Of a stretch of 46,918 bases of DNA, positions 39,579-46,918 are shown piece after piece; position 1 is the first letter of the stretch, and every line of letters begins with the position of its first letter. Where the stretch lies: contig JAQTNA010000035.1 in NCBI GenBank assembly GCA_028714035.1, positions 1 through 46,918 on the forward strand, given 5' to 3'. The notes below the pieces were generated by a model. That model was not told the origin of the DNA. It did no database searches and was given only the letters and a program-made list of their open reading frames with translations. The stretch comes from Rhodocyclaceae bacterium. GTDB taxonomy: Bacteria > Pseudomonadota > Gammaproteobacteria > Burkholderiales > Rhodocyclaceae. The translations under genes were made by a program, and so were the position numbers.

Positions 39579-40433
39579 TCAAAGCGCCACCAGGGTCTGC
39601 CGGCCGAACCAGGTGTCGCCGGGTTCGAGCGTCACCGGGCGGGCGGCGGCGGCCGCTTCCACGCACAACATGCGCCGGAAACCGTCCCTGGGCATGTCCT
39701 TCAGCGCGGCGCACTTCTTCTCCCAGGGGTTCCACACCACGGTATCCGGGAAACCTTCCTGTTCCATGGCGATGGCGCCGCCGCCGGGATGGGACAGCAG
39801 GAGCGGCTTCTTGACGCCCAGATAGAGACGGTCCAGTTCGTCCTCCACCACCAGGGCTTCCTGGCGATCCGTGTCTTCCTTGTTCCTGTCGGTCTGGTCC
39901 CGGTAGCGCAGGCCCTGGAGACCCTGGAGCGCGACGTTCTCCACCTCCTGCACCCGCAGGTAGGTATGCAGGGCGGCGGTGAAGGCGCAGGGCTTGTCGT
40001 CCGCGTTCTCCACTTCCAGTTCCATGTCCAGGCGGTTGCCGGCGATGAGCACCGTCATCTCCGCCACGAAGACATGGGGCCAGAGGGCGCGGGTGGCTTC
40101 ACCGTCCGTCAGCCGGAGGGTGGCGGTGGCGTAATCCTTGCCGGTGCGCGCGGCCACCACTTCCCAGGGGAGCTCGCGGGCGAAGCCGTGGCGCAGTTTT
40201 CCCTTGCCGCCGAATTGGGGAAAGATCACGGGCACGCCGCCGCGGATCGCCTGCCGGCCATCGAAGACGGCAGATTCGCTCAGGTAGAGGCGCTCGGCGC
40301 CGCCGGCGGGAATCCAGGACAGGAGCTGGGCACCATGGTGGCTGATGAGGGCGGTGGCGCCATCCGGCGCGGTGAGCCGCAGGGCAGGCAGGCCGTGGAA
40401 ATCGCAGGTTTCAGGCGGGGGCAGGGCGCTCAT
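39579..40433 (-). CDS. D-hexose-6-phosphate mutarotase (YeaD-like)
   Basis: 284 residues of the aldose-1-epimerase fold. It has RGGVPVIFPQFG, KLRHGFARELPW and AALHTYLRV (catalytic His residues in HGFAR and LHTY), VVWNPWEKKCAALKDMPRDG, and CVEAAAAARPVTLEPG (catalytic Glu). It interconverts alpha and beta anomers of glucose-6-phosphate. Full length, cytoplasmic. The start has a poor ribosome site but no better one is near. It is co-directional with the nuclease pair but separated by 93 bp without recognisable signals. Confidence 0.92.
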   Translation of the reverse strand: MSALPPPETCDFHGLPALRLTAPDGATALISHHGAQLLSWIPAGGAERLYLSESAVFDGRQAIRGGVPVIFPQFGGKGKLRHGFARELPWEVVAARTGKDYATATLRLTDGEATRALWPHVFVAEMTVLIAGNRLDMELEVENADDKPCAFTAALHTYLRVQEVENVALQGLQGLRYRDQTDRNKEDTDRQEALVVEDELDRLYLGVKKPLLLSHPGGGAIAMEQEGFPDTVVWNPWEKKCAALKDMPRDGFRRMLCVEAAAAARPVTLEPGDTWFGRQTLVAL

Positions 40434-40550
40434 GGGCGGGGGCGGTGGAAGAAATCGGATCGGGCATTATAGCCGCCCGCGCCGGGTGTCCCGCCCGGGA
40501 TGCCGGAATCGGTGCGATTTACGCTGATGTGGGAGCGGGCCGGTGATTTC

Positions 40551-40573
40551 GTAGGTCGGGCTTCAGCCCGACA
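40551..40573. repeat. Third copy of the 23-bp palindromic element
   Basis: Perfect match to 36718-36740. The 232-bp gap 40434-40665 between divergent genes otherwise holds a degenerate partial copy at about 40590-40612 and no clear promoter. Confidence 0.75.
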
Positions 40574-40665
40574 ACAACAGAATTGGTGCCCACGTCCGAC
40601 GGAAGCCCGCCCTGCCTGCCGACGATTTCTGCCGTTACAACAAGATACGCATCAGGCGTGCCGCG

Positions 40666-41328
40666 ATGCAGCAACATGCGACAATGAGCGCCATGATCGA
40701 ACGTCCCCAGACTCTGGGCGAGGAAATCGCCAACAGCGTGAGCCACGGGGTGGCGCTTCTGGCGGCCATCCTGGCGGTGCCCTGGCTGCTCGCTCCGGCG
40801 CGCCATCTCAGTTCCGTCGCCCTGGTGGCGGCGGGGGTGTTCGCCGCCACCATGGTCCTGCTCTATCTCACCTCGACCCTGTACCACGCCCTGCCGGCGG
40901 GCCGGGCCAAGCGGGTGTTCCTCAAGTTGGATCACTGCGTCATCTACCTGTTCATCGCCGGCAGCTATACCCCCTTTGCCCTGGGGGTGCTGGACGGGCC
41001 CATGGGCTGGACCTTGTTTGGCCTGGTGTGGACCCTCGCCCTCGTCGGTATCGTGCTCAAGGTCTTCGGCCGTCTGTCCCACCCCTGGCTGTCCACCGGA
41101 CTCTACCTAGTCATGGGCTGGCTGGTGCTGATCGCCGCCGCCCCCCTGGCGCAGCGGCTGCCAGCCCCCGGCATCGCCCTGCTGGTGGCCGGCGGTCTGG
41201 CCTACACCGCCGGTGTCGCCTTCTTCGTGCTGGATTCCCGCTTCCGCTACGCCCACGCCGTGTGGCACGCCTTCGTCGTGGCCGGCACCGGCTGCCACTT
41301 CTTCGCCGTGCTGGGTTACGCGGCCTGA
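40666..41328 (+). CDS. Hemolysin III / PAQR family membrane protein
   Basis: 220 residues; the start could equally be the ATG at 40684 or 40693, as none has a strong ribosome site. Seven membrane helices span about 25-215. Family metal-site motifs are present: EEIANSVSHGVAL, STLYHALPAG, LDHCVIYLFIAGSYTPF and HAVWHAFVVAGTGCHF, which keep the His and Asp residues of the PAQR Zn site. Bacterial members are inner-membrane proteins, possibly lipid hydrolases; a true haemolytic role is doubtful. It stands as a single gene on the plus strand. Confidence 0.92.
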   Translation: MQQHATMSAMIERPQTLGEEIANSVSHGVALLAAILAVPWLLAPARHLSSVALVAAGVFAATMVLLYLTSTLYHALPAGRAKRVFLKLDHCVIYLFIAGSYTPFALGVLDGPMGWTLFGLVWTLALVGIVLKVFGRLSHPWLSTGLYLVMGWLVLIAAAPLAQRLPAPGIALLVAGGLAYTAGVAFFVLDSRFRYAHAVWHAFVVAGTGCHFFAVLGYAA

Positions 41329-41397
41329 GGGCGCTACGACAGTGGACTGAATCGGCGCTATCATTCCGATTCCGCGCAACGCGTGAGGAGACGAATC

Positions 41398-42027
41398 GTG
41401 AGCCCCCAGACACTCCAGAAAGAGATGCAGCGCTTCACTTGGCAGGACTATCAGAACTGGCCGGCCGATGAACGCTGGGAACTCATAGGCGGGGTGGCCT
41501 ATGCCATGTCGCCGGCTCCGACCATCAAGCATCAGAGCGTGGCTGGTGAGTTCTTCTTTCGACTCCGGCAGCATTTTGGAGGCAAGCCTTGCCAGCCTTT
41601 CATTGCCCCGGTCGACGTTCGTCTTTCCGACCTGGACGTGGTGCAACCAGACGTCCTTGTGGTGTGTGACCGAAACAAGATCACCCCGACCCACATCGAG
41701 GGCGCCCCTGACGTGGTGCTGGAAGTGCTTTCCCCCGCCACCGCGGCCAAGGACCAGCGGGAAAAGAAAGCTCTCTATGAGCGTGCCGGGGTGAGGGAAT
41801 ACGTGGTGGTCCAACCTCTGGACCATTACGCCATCCGTTTCCTGCTCTTGCCCGAAACCGGCCGCTTTGATCAGGGCACCCTGTTTAGTGCCGATGAGTT
41901 CCTGGTCTTCGCCACACTGGAAAACCTCGAAATCCCGCTGTGGGAAGTGTTCGAAGTACCTCGGCCGGGTGAGACCGTTGCGCCCAAGATACCGAGTACT
42001 TCCGTCAGGGCGCCGGCCGCCTCTTGA
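41398..42027 (+). CDS. Uma2 family restriction-endonuclease-like protein
   Basis: 209 residues. I prefer GTG at 41398, with GAGGAG just upstream, over GTG at 41383. The Uma2/DUF820 pattern is clear: WELIGGVAYAMSPAP, HQSVAGEFFFRL, DVRLSDLDVVQPDVLVV, and PDVVLEVLSPATAAKDQREK with the PD-(D/E)XK Glu and Lys, then VREYVVV. These are small nucleases of unknown biological role, often in multiple copies. It lies 91 bp before the trailer end of the CRISPR array; no functional link is implied. Confidence 0.88.
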   Translation: MSPQTLQKEMQRFTWQDYQNWPADERWELIGGVAYAMSPAPTIKHQSVAGEFFFRLRQHFGGKPCQPFIAPVDVRLSDLDVVQPDVLVVCDRNKITPTHIEGAPDVVLEVLSPATAAKDQREKKALYERAGVREYVVVQPLDHYAIRFLLLPETGRFDQGTLFSADEFLVFATLENLEIPLWEVFEVPRPGETVAPKIPSTSVRAPAAS

Positions 42028-42118
42028 CCCCATTCCGTTGTTTCAATCCTCGCCCGACCCCAGTGCCCGGCGCTTCAAGCTTGCCGCGGGTTATGCACGC
42101 AGATGCCTTGAATTCCAT

Positions 42119-44905
42119 CGGTTCATCCCCGCGGGGGCGGGGAACACCGAGTTCGCGCCGGTCGCCGATGAGCCGGGCGCGGTTCATCCCCGCGGGGGCG
42201 GGGAACACTACCAGCCTGCCGACCTGGGCGCGGCCAAAGTTCGGTTCATCCCCGCGGGGGCGGGGAACACAGACCCAGGAGGTCTCCCGTGAAATCGCCC
42301 GCCGGTTCATCCCCGCGGGGGCGGGGAACACTTCCGCATGTCGAACCGCACCGTGTGGGAAGCCGGTTCATCCCCGCAGGGGCGGGGAACACGCTACCAC
42401 GTCTCCCCGAGCCATCGGCAGCAGCGGTTCATCCCCGCGGGGGCGGGGAACACCTTCTGGATCAGCACCCCGCCGGCCGTGGCGCCGGTTCATCCCCGCG
42501 GGGCCGGGAACACCCGAACGCCTCGCCGCAATCCCTACACCATCACGGTTCATCCCCGCGGGGGCGGGGAACACGGCTTTTCGTGTCTTTTGCCATGGCT
42601 ATTCACCGGTTCATCCCCGCAGGGGCGGGGAACACGGATCACGGCCACCTGGTCGTCGGCCACGATCAGCGGTTCATCCCCGCGGGGGCGGGGAACACGA
42701 ATCGTCGCACCGCTCACCGCATCAGAAAGGCGGTTCATCCCCGCAGGGGCGGGGAACACCAGATCGTTAGGCACAGGCGGCACCGGCCGCCCCGGTTCAT
42801 CCCCGCGGGGGCGGGGAACACCATTCCTGGCGCCATCGCCTGCGTCTCTCTCCCGGTTCATCCCCGCGGGGGCGGGGAACACCGCGAAAATGGAGCGACG
42901 GTTAGCCTGCTGGACGGTTCATCCCCGCGGGGGCGGGGAACACCATTCCTGGCGCCATCGCCTGCGTCTCTCTCCCGGTTCATCCCCGCGGGGGCGGGGA
43001 ACACCGCGAAAATGGAGCGACGGTTAGCCTGCTGGACGGTTCATCCCCGCGGGGGCGGGGAACACACCGCAACGACATCACCGACGACGCCTGGTATTAC
43101 GGTTCATCCCCGCGGGGGCGGGGAACACGGGAGTTTCCTCGGAATGGAACGGGCAGCAGGCGGTTCATCCCCGCGGGGGCGGGGAACACGGCTCCGTTCG
43201 TCCGTCGAGCATGGCGAAAGCCGGTTCATCCCCGCGGGGGCGGGGAACACTCGGAGAAGGCGATACGCGAGCTGTAACACCTGACGGTTCATCCCCGCGG
43301 GGGCGGGGAACACCCCGGCCTGGTTTTTCTTCGGCGCCGGATAGGCGGTTCATCCCCGCGGGGGCGGGGAACACTGGTACATGAGCACGGCCTTTTCCCC
43401 CGGTGTCGGTTCATCCCCGCGGGGGCGGGGAACACGGACGTGATCGGTGTCGGAGCCAGTCCGTACGACGGTTCATCCCCGCGGGGGCGGGGAACACCAT
43501 AGAGTCGCGCCATGACTACCCATGATCCCCGGTTCATCCCCGCGGGGGCGGGGAACACACCGTGCGCGTGCCCAAGGGCATAGACCCCGGCGGTTCATCC
43601 CCGCGGGGGCGGGGAACACAGCTACACGCCGCAGCCGTTTGCCATGGAATCCGGTTCATCCCCGCGGGGGCGGGGAACACGTGCTCATGGCCGCGGTCAT
43701 CGCGGCCCCACAGCGGTTCATCCCCGCGGGGGCGGGGAACACGGGTGGAAGCCTGTCAGGACGCCGCCAGCGGGCGGTTCATCCCCGCGGGGGCGGGGAA
43801 CACGCAGCGCGGTACAGGACTTCCTCCCGGAACCTCCGGTTCATCCCCGCGGGGGCGGGGAACACTGGTGCACCCGGTCCTGCTCCGTCTGGTAGTCCGG
43901 TTCATCCCCGCGGGGGCGGGGAACACGGTGATCAGTTCGTCCATGGTCAGCATGCCGTGCGGTTCATCCCCGCGGGGGCGGGGAACACCACCAGCGGATT
44001 GCTGGCATAGGTTCCCCACTGCGGTTCATCCCCGCGGGGGCGGGGAACACTTGTGCGTATGCACATCCATATTGGGAATGATCGGTTCATCCCCGCGGGG
44101 GCGGGGAACACCGTAGGGTCAGGTAGCAGGTGAGCACCACGGCCGGTTCATCCCCGCGGGGGCGGGGAACACGTCCCAGATCCGCGCAGCCCTGGAAGGC
44201 GAGACCGGTTCATCCCCGCGGGGGCGGGGAACACTCTTGACGGTGATGACCGAGGCGAACCAGAAACGGTTCATCCCCGCGGGGGCGGGGAACACGCGCC
44301 GGCCACGCCGGTGGTGATGGCCGTCACCGGTTCATCCCCGCGGGGGCGGGGAACACCGCAGGGGCTGGGCCTGGGCCTCGAAACGTTCCGGTTCATCCCC
44401 GCGGGGGCGGGGAACACCTGGAACTCCTCTGCGCGCAGCCTCTTTCTCCCGGTTCATCCCCGCGGGGGCGGGGAACACAATAATCACGGAGATACGAAGC
44501 TCGTCCGGGACGGTTCATCCCCGCGGGGGCGGGGAACACCGGCGCCGGCCCGACCTGATGCCCATCATCGCCGGTTCATCCCCGCGGGGGCGGGGAACAC
44601 GTCCTGGAGCCGGACCGTCTCTCCAACCCCAACGGTTCATCCCCGCGGGGGCGGGGAACACGCTGGCCAAGTCAAATAGATTGCTCTCCAGGTCGGTTCA
44701 TCCCCGCGGGGGCGGGGAACACTGATCAACTGTATTGGATTTCCGGCGGGGCGCCGGTTCATCCCCGCGGGGGCGGGGAACACTCAGCGCGTTCGCGGCG
44801 GAGGTCGTTGATAGTCGGTTCATCCCCGCGGGGGCGGGGAACACCAGTTCAGCCAGAATATCTGAATCCCAACCGCCGGTTCATCCCCGCGGGGGCGGGG
44901 AACAC
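42119..44905 (-). CRISPR. Type I-E-like CRISPR array, main block (46 repeats, 45 spacers)
   Basis: 29-bp repeats begin CGGTTCATCCCCGC and end GGCGGGGAACAC on the plus strand, so the crRNA-sense repeat starts GTGTTCCCCGCC and ends GATGAACCG, as in type I-E. Spacers are 32-34 bp. Variant repeats occur only on the left: 42364, 42607 and 42731 have CAGGGG, and the repeat at 42486 is one base short. That makes the left the old trailer end and puts the leader on the right. Two units are duplicated (spacers 42822 and 42883 recur at 42944 and 43005). No cas genes are present. Frames reading VHPRGGGEH or RFIPAGAGNT are artefacts of the repeats. Confidence 0.97.
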
Positions 44906-46456
44906 ACGCTCCGCGAGGATGTCGGGGTGCCAGCCGTCCTTCGCCACCATGCGCTGCGCTTCCAGCTTCTCAGTGATGGCCTTGGGCAGGCCTAGTTCAC
45001 GCAGGGACGCACGATCAAAACGCCCGGCGCCGATGTCCTCGGGGTTCGGCACTTCGTCCCCCGGGCGCGGCGGGGCCTCCCGCTTGCTGTAGTCGAAAGC
45101 CGTGGAATACTCGGGTCGCCCGGCCAGTTCGTTGTTGAACATGGCCTCGAAATCGCGCTCGGCGTGCCGGCCGTTCTCGCCCAAGGGCAGATAACCCCTC
45201 TCAGCGAGGGCCATGCCCATTTCGTCAATACTGCGCCCCTTGCTCTCGGCACGCAGAACGTGCTTGCCGAACACACCGGATTGCGGTTTTTCCTTCGGGT
45301 CCATGCCCCAGCGGGCGATTACGTCGCCCTTGTTGAGGCCTCCCAGCTTGGCGATGGCCGTGAGCAGGCTATCCTTCTCGGGATCAACCACGTTCGGGTC
45401 GCCCTTGGCCTGCTTCTCGAGGACCGACTTGTCGCCCTCTCCGAGCTTGGCCGTGAGGAACTGCCAGGCCTGGTACACCGGCTGGGTCATCACCTGGCGC
45501 CGGGCGTCCATGGTGGCCTCGGCCCGTGCCGACTTGGCCGCCACTTGCAGGTTGCGGATGGCCCGGTTCTTGGCGTTGGTCAGCCACTGCATGTCCCGGA
45601 TGCCGCGGGCGGACAGTTCCGCGCTGGCCGCTTCGGTGGCCTGCCGGCCTTGCGCCTGGTACTTGGCGTAGTCCTCGGGGGCGATGCCGAAGCGCGCCGC
45701 GTCCTCGGGCGACTTGAACAACTCGACGTAACCCCGGGCCTGCTCCGCGAAACGGATGGCCTCGCCGCTGGCGAGCATGCGGTCGAATACCCCGCGCACG
45801 TCGTCGTTGATGGGTTCGCCCAGGGCGGACAAGCTCTTGTAGACAGATAGCATCCAGGCCTTCATGCGGCTGAAGATGCCCGACAGTTCCAGGCTGGGCG
45901 CCTTGCCTTCCATCAGGTACTGCTCGAAGCCCTGGGCCAGCTTCTCGTGGTAGGGACGCTGCTCGTCCAGGGGCATGGCGTGCCAGTTGTCCAGAGCAGA
46001 GTGCTCCGGGGAGCCTTGGACGCCGAACCAGTTGAGCAGGGTGTCCATGTCCCGCTTGATGGCGACGGGCGTATCCTCGAACGAGGCCAGGCGGGCGTAG
46101 GTGTCCAGGAAGAAGTGCCCGGACTCGTGCAGGTAGGTGGAGAGGTCCGCGTTCTTGAGCAGGGCGATGGTGCGGGTAGCCGGGTCATAGGCACCGCGGG
46201 GGGAACTGTTGCCCTGATCGAAGGAACGGCTTATATTGTCATCGGATTCCGGGAAAGTCCGGTCTGGCCCCTCCTCGGGGTTATTGGGAAGGCGGGAGTC
46301 CCCACCCGCGGCCGCGAGCCCGGAGTCCAGTTTCCCCCTCGTGTTGGAATCGAACCACGTATTCATCCGGGCTGAGTCATCCCGGAATAGCGCCTTCAGA
46401 AGCAATCTCCGCCCACGCTTCGTGCTGTTGTGGACTTCATATACGGCGCCCAGAGA
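44906..46456 (-). other. 1551-bp phage gene fragment exactly between two CRISPR repeats
   Basis: An uninterrupted 517-codon minus-strand frame fills the interval and continues into both flanking repeats, so it has neither its own start nor stop. The peptide has NADLSTYLHESGHFFLDTYA with a HExxH metal motif (46129 region), helical segments, LREL-GLPKAITEKLEAQRM and a final GWHPDILAER. That resembles internal parts of very large phage or prophage polyproteins. It occupies the place of a single spacer, with perfect repeats on each side (44877-44905 and 46457-46485). It may be a real insertion or an assembly junction through spacer-protospacer identity. Confidence 0.8.
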
Positions 46457-46791
46457 CGGTTCATCCCCGCGGGGGCGGGGAACACGTGGGGGCACGACCC
46501 TTGCCGCGTTCCTTTTTGCGGTTCATCCCCGCGGGGGCGGGGAACACTGGCTGGCACGCCAGGTCTTGCAGCCTCTCGACGGTTCATCCCCGCGGGGGCG
46601 GGGAACACGCGCCGTTGGCCCGCAGTTCCTTCAAGGCATCCGGTTCATCCCCGCGGGGGCGGGGAACACACGACGACCGCTATGCGCGGGAAATGCTGCG
46701 GCGGTTCATCCCCGCGGGGGCGGGGAACACTCCACCTGGCCCTTGGCGCGCGCGTTGCCCGCCGGTTCATCCCCGCGGGGGCGGGGAACAC
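46457..46791 (-). CRISPR. Type I-E-like CRISPR array, leader-proximal block (6 repeats, 5 spacers)
   Basis: Six perfect copies of the same 29-bp repeat (46457, 46519, 46580, 46641, 46702, 46763) with 32-33 bp spacers. Lack of degenerate repeats fits the recently acquired, leader-proximal end. Confidence 0.97.
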
Positions 46792-46845
46792 GGCTAGTAG
46801 ATCGTTCCAGTAATACGTTTACAATATAGGTGATATTTGCCATGA
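46792..46845 (-). promoter_or_regulatory. Presumed CRISPR leader (short)
   Basis: About 50 bp of AT-rich sequence abut the last repeat, containing TATATT on the minus strand. It is shorter than typical I-E leaders because a plus-strand gene begins at 46872. Assignment follows from array polarity only. Confidence 0.45.
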
Positions 46846-46871
46846 TGCCCCCGGAACTACAGGGGGTGATC

Positions 46872-46918
46872 ATGGCGAGGAAAAGTGGGCGGGCGGCGTT
46901 GGTGCTGTCAGACGAGAA
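46872..46918 (+). CDS. Probable IS630-type transposase, N-terminal end (partial)
   Basis: The ATG at 46872 follows AGGGGGTGAT and a short inverted repeat (CCCCC 46848-46852, GGGGG 46862-46866). The 15 visible residues, MARKSGRAALVLSDE, resemble the start of IS630-family transposases (basic N terminus, then LSDEE-type helix). The gene runs off the right edge, so the call is tentative. If right, an insertion sequence lies within or beside the CRISPR leader. Confidence 0.45.
   Translation, partial: MARKSGRAALVLSDE

Noticed and set aside
40519-41082. 187-codon minus-strand frame opposite the hemolysin III gene
   Set aside because: Antisense to a gene with seven clear membrane helices and family motifs; no features of its own.
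42005-44995. Numerous open frames across the CRISPR array encoding repeated HPRGGGEH, RFIPAGAGNT, GSSPRGRGT or VPRPRGDEP peptides
   Set aside because: They are translations of the 29-bp repeat in different frames, with variable residues from spacers. These are a well-known annotation artefact.
44849-46495. The 548-codon frame as a complete gene
   Set aside because: Its start and its last residues are CRISPR repeat and spacer sequence. Only 44906-46456 is phage-derived coding sequence, and both gene ends are missing.

Overview
The window is high-GC (about 60-65%) and reads as a betaproteobacterial chromosome, probably Rhodocyclales or Nitrosomonadales. This rests on its flagellar gene order, the AddAB-like helicase-nuclease pair and general protein character; no rRNA or complete tRNA is present to fix the taxonomy. 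Almost everything from 2.4 to 40.4 kb is on the minus strand.

Positions 1 to about 11,382 are the right end of an integrative element. They hold a partial DotA/TraY-type conjugation gene running off the left edge, two small hypothetical genes, and a compact 13-gene minus-strand operon (9641 to 2409). Next come a tandem-repeat stretch, a tyrosine integrase (10138-11235) and the 3' part of a tRNA-Leu(CAA) gene (11322-11382) that marks the attachment site. The operon encodes a AAA+ ATPase, two metallophosphoesterases, a DEDDh 3'-5' exoribonuclease, a HAD-IA hydrolase, three full and one truncated HAD protein of the 'Swiss Army Knife RNA repair' type, and two copies of an unknown protein. Most junctions are 4-bp ATGA overlaps. 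A good sigma-70 promoter with a palindrome exactly between -35 and -10 precedes it. This is the best candidate for an undescribed, probably RNA- or nucleotide-directed, system.

Positions 11.5-23.4 kb are a late flagellar cluster read leftwards: fliC, flaG, fliD, fliS, fliT, a second fliK-like gene, a small FlhB-C-terminal paralogue, a PilZ/YcgR protein, fliK, fliL, fliM, fliN. It ends in a strong hairpin. Upstream of fliC (23.7-32.6 kb) is a co-directional seven-gene island: TPR/O-GlcNAc-transferase, DegT aminotransferase, FkbM methyltransferase, WbqC, two beta-propeller proteins and a GNAT-methyltransferase fusion. It most likely makes and attaches a flagellin glycan.

Positions 32.7-42.0 kb are housekeeping: a GGDEF remnant, a small hypothetical gene, a UvrD/AddA-like helicase-nuclease with its AddB-like partner, a hexose-6-phosphate mutarotase, a hemolysin-III membrane protein and a Uma2 nuclease. 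From 42,119 to 46,791 lies a large type I-E-like CRISPR array with 52 repeats. Between repeats 46 and 47 it holds a 1551-bp stretch of uninterrupted phage coding sequence. One edge of that stretch coincides with a plausible protospacer carrying an AAG PAM. The neighbouring spacer encodes the homologous peptide of a diverged phage. A probable IS630-type transposase starts just beyond the presumed leader. No cas genes are in the window.
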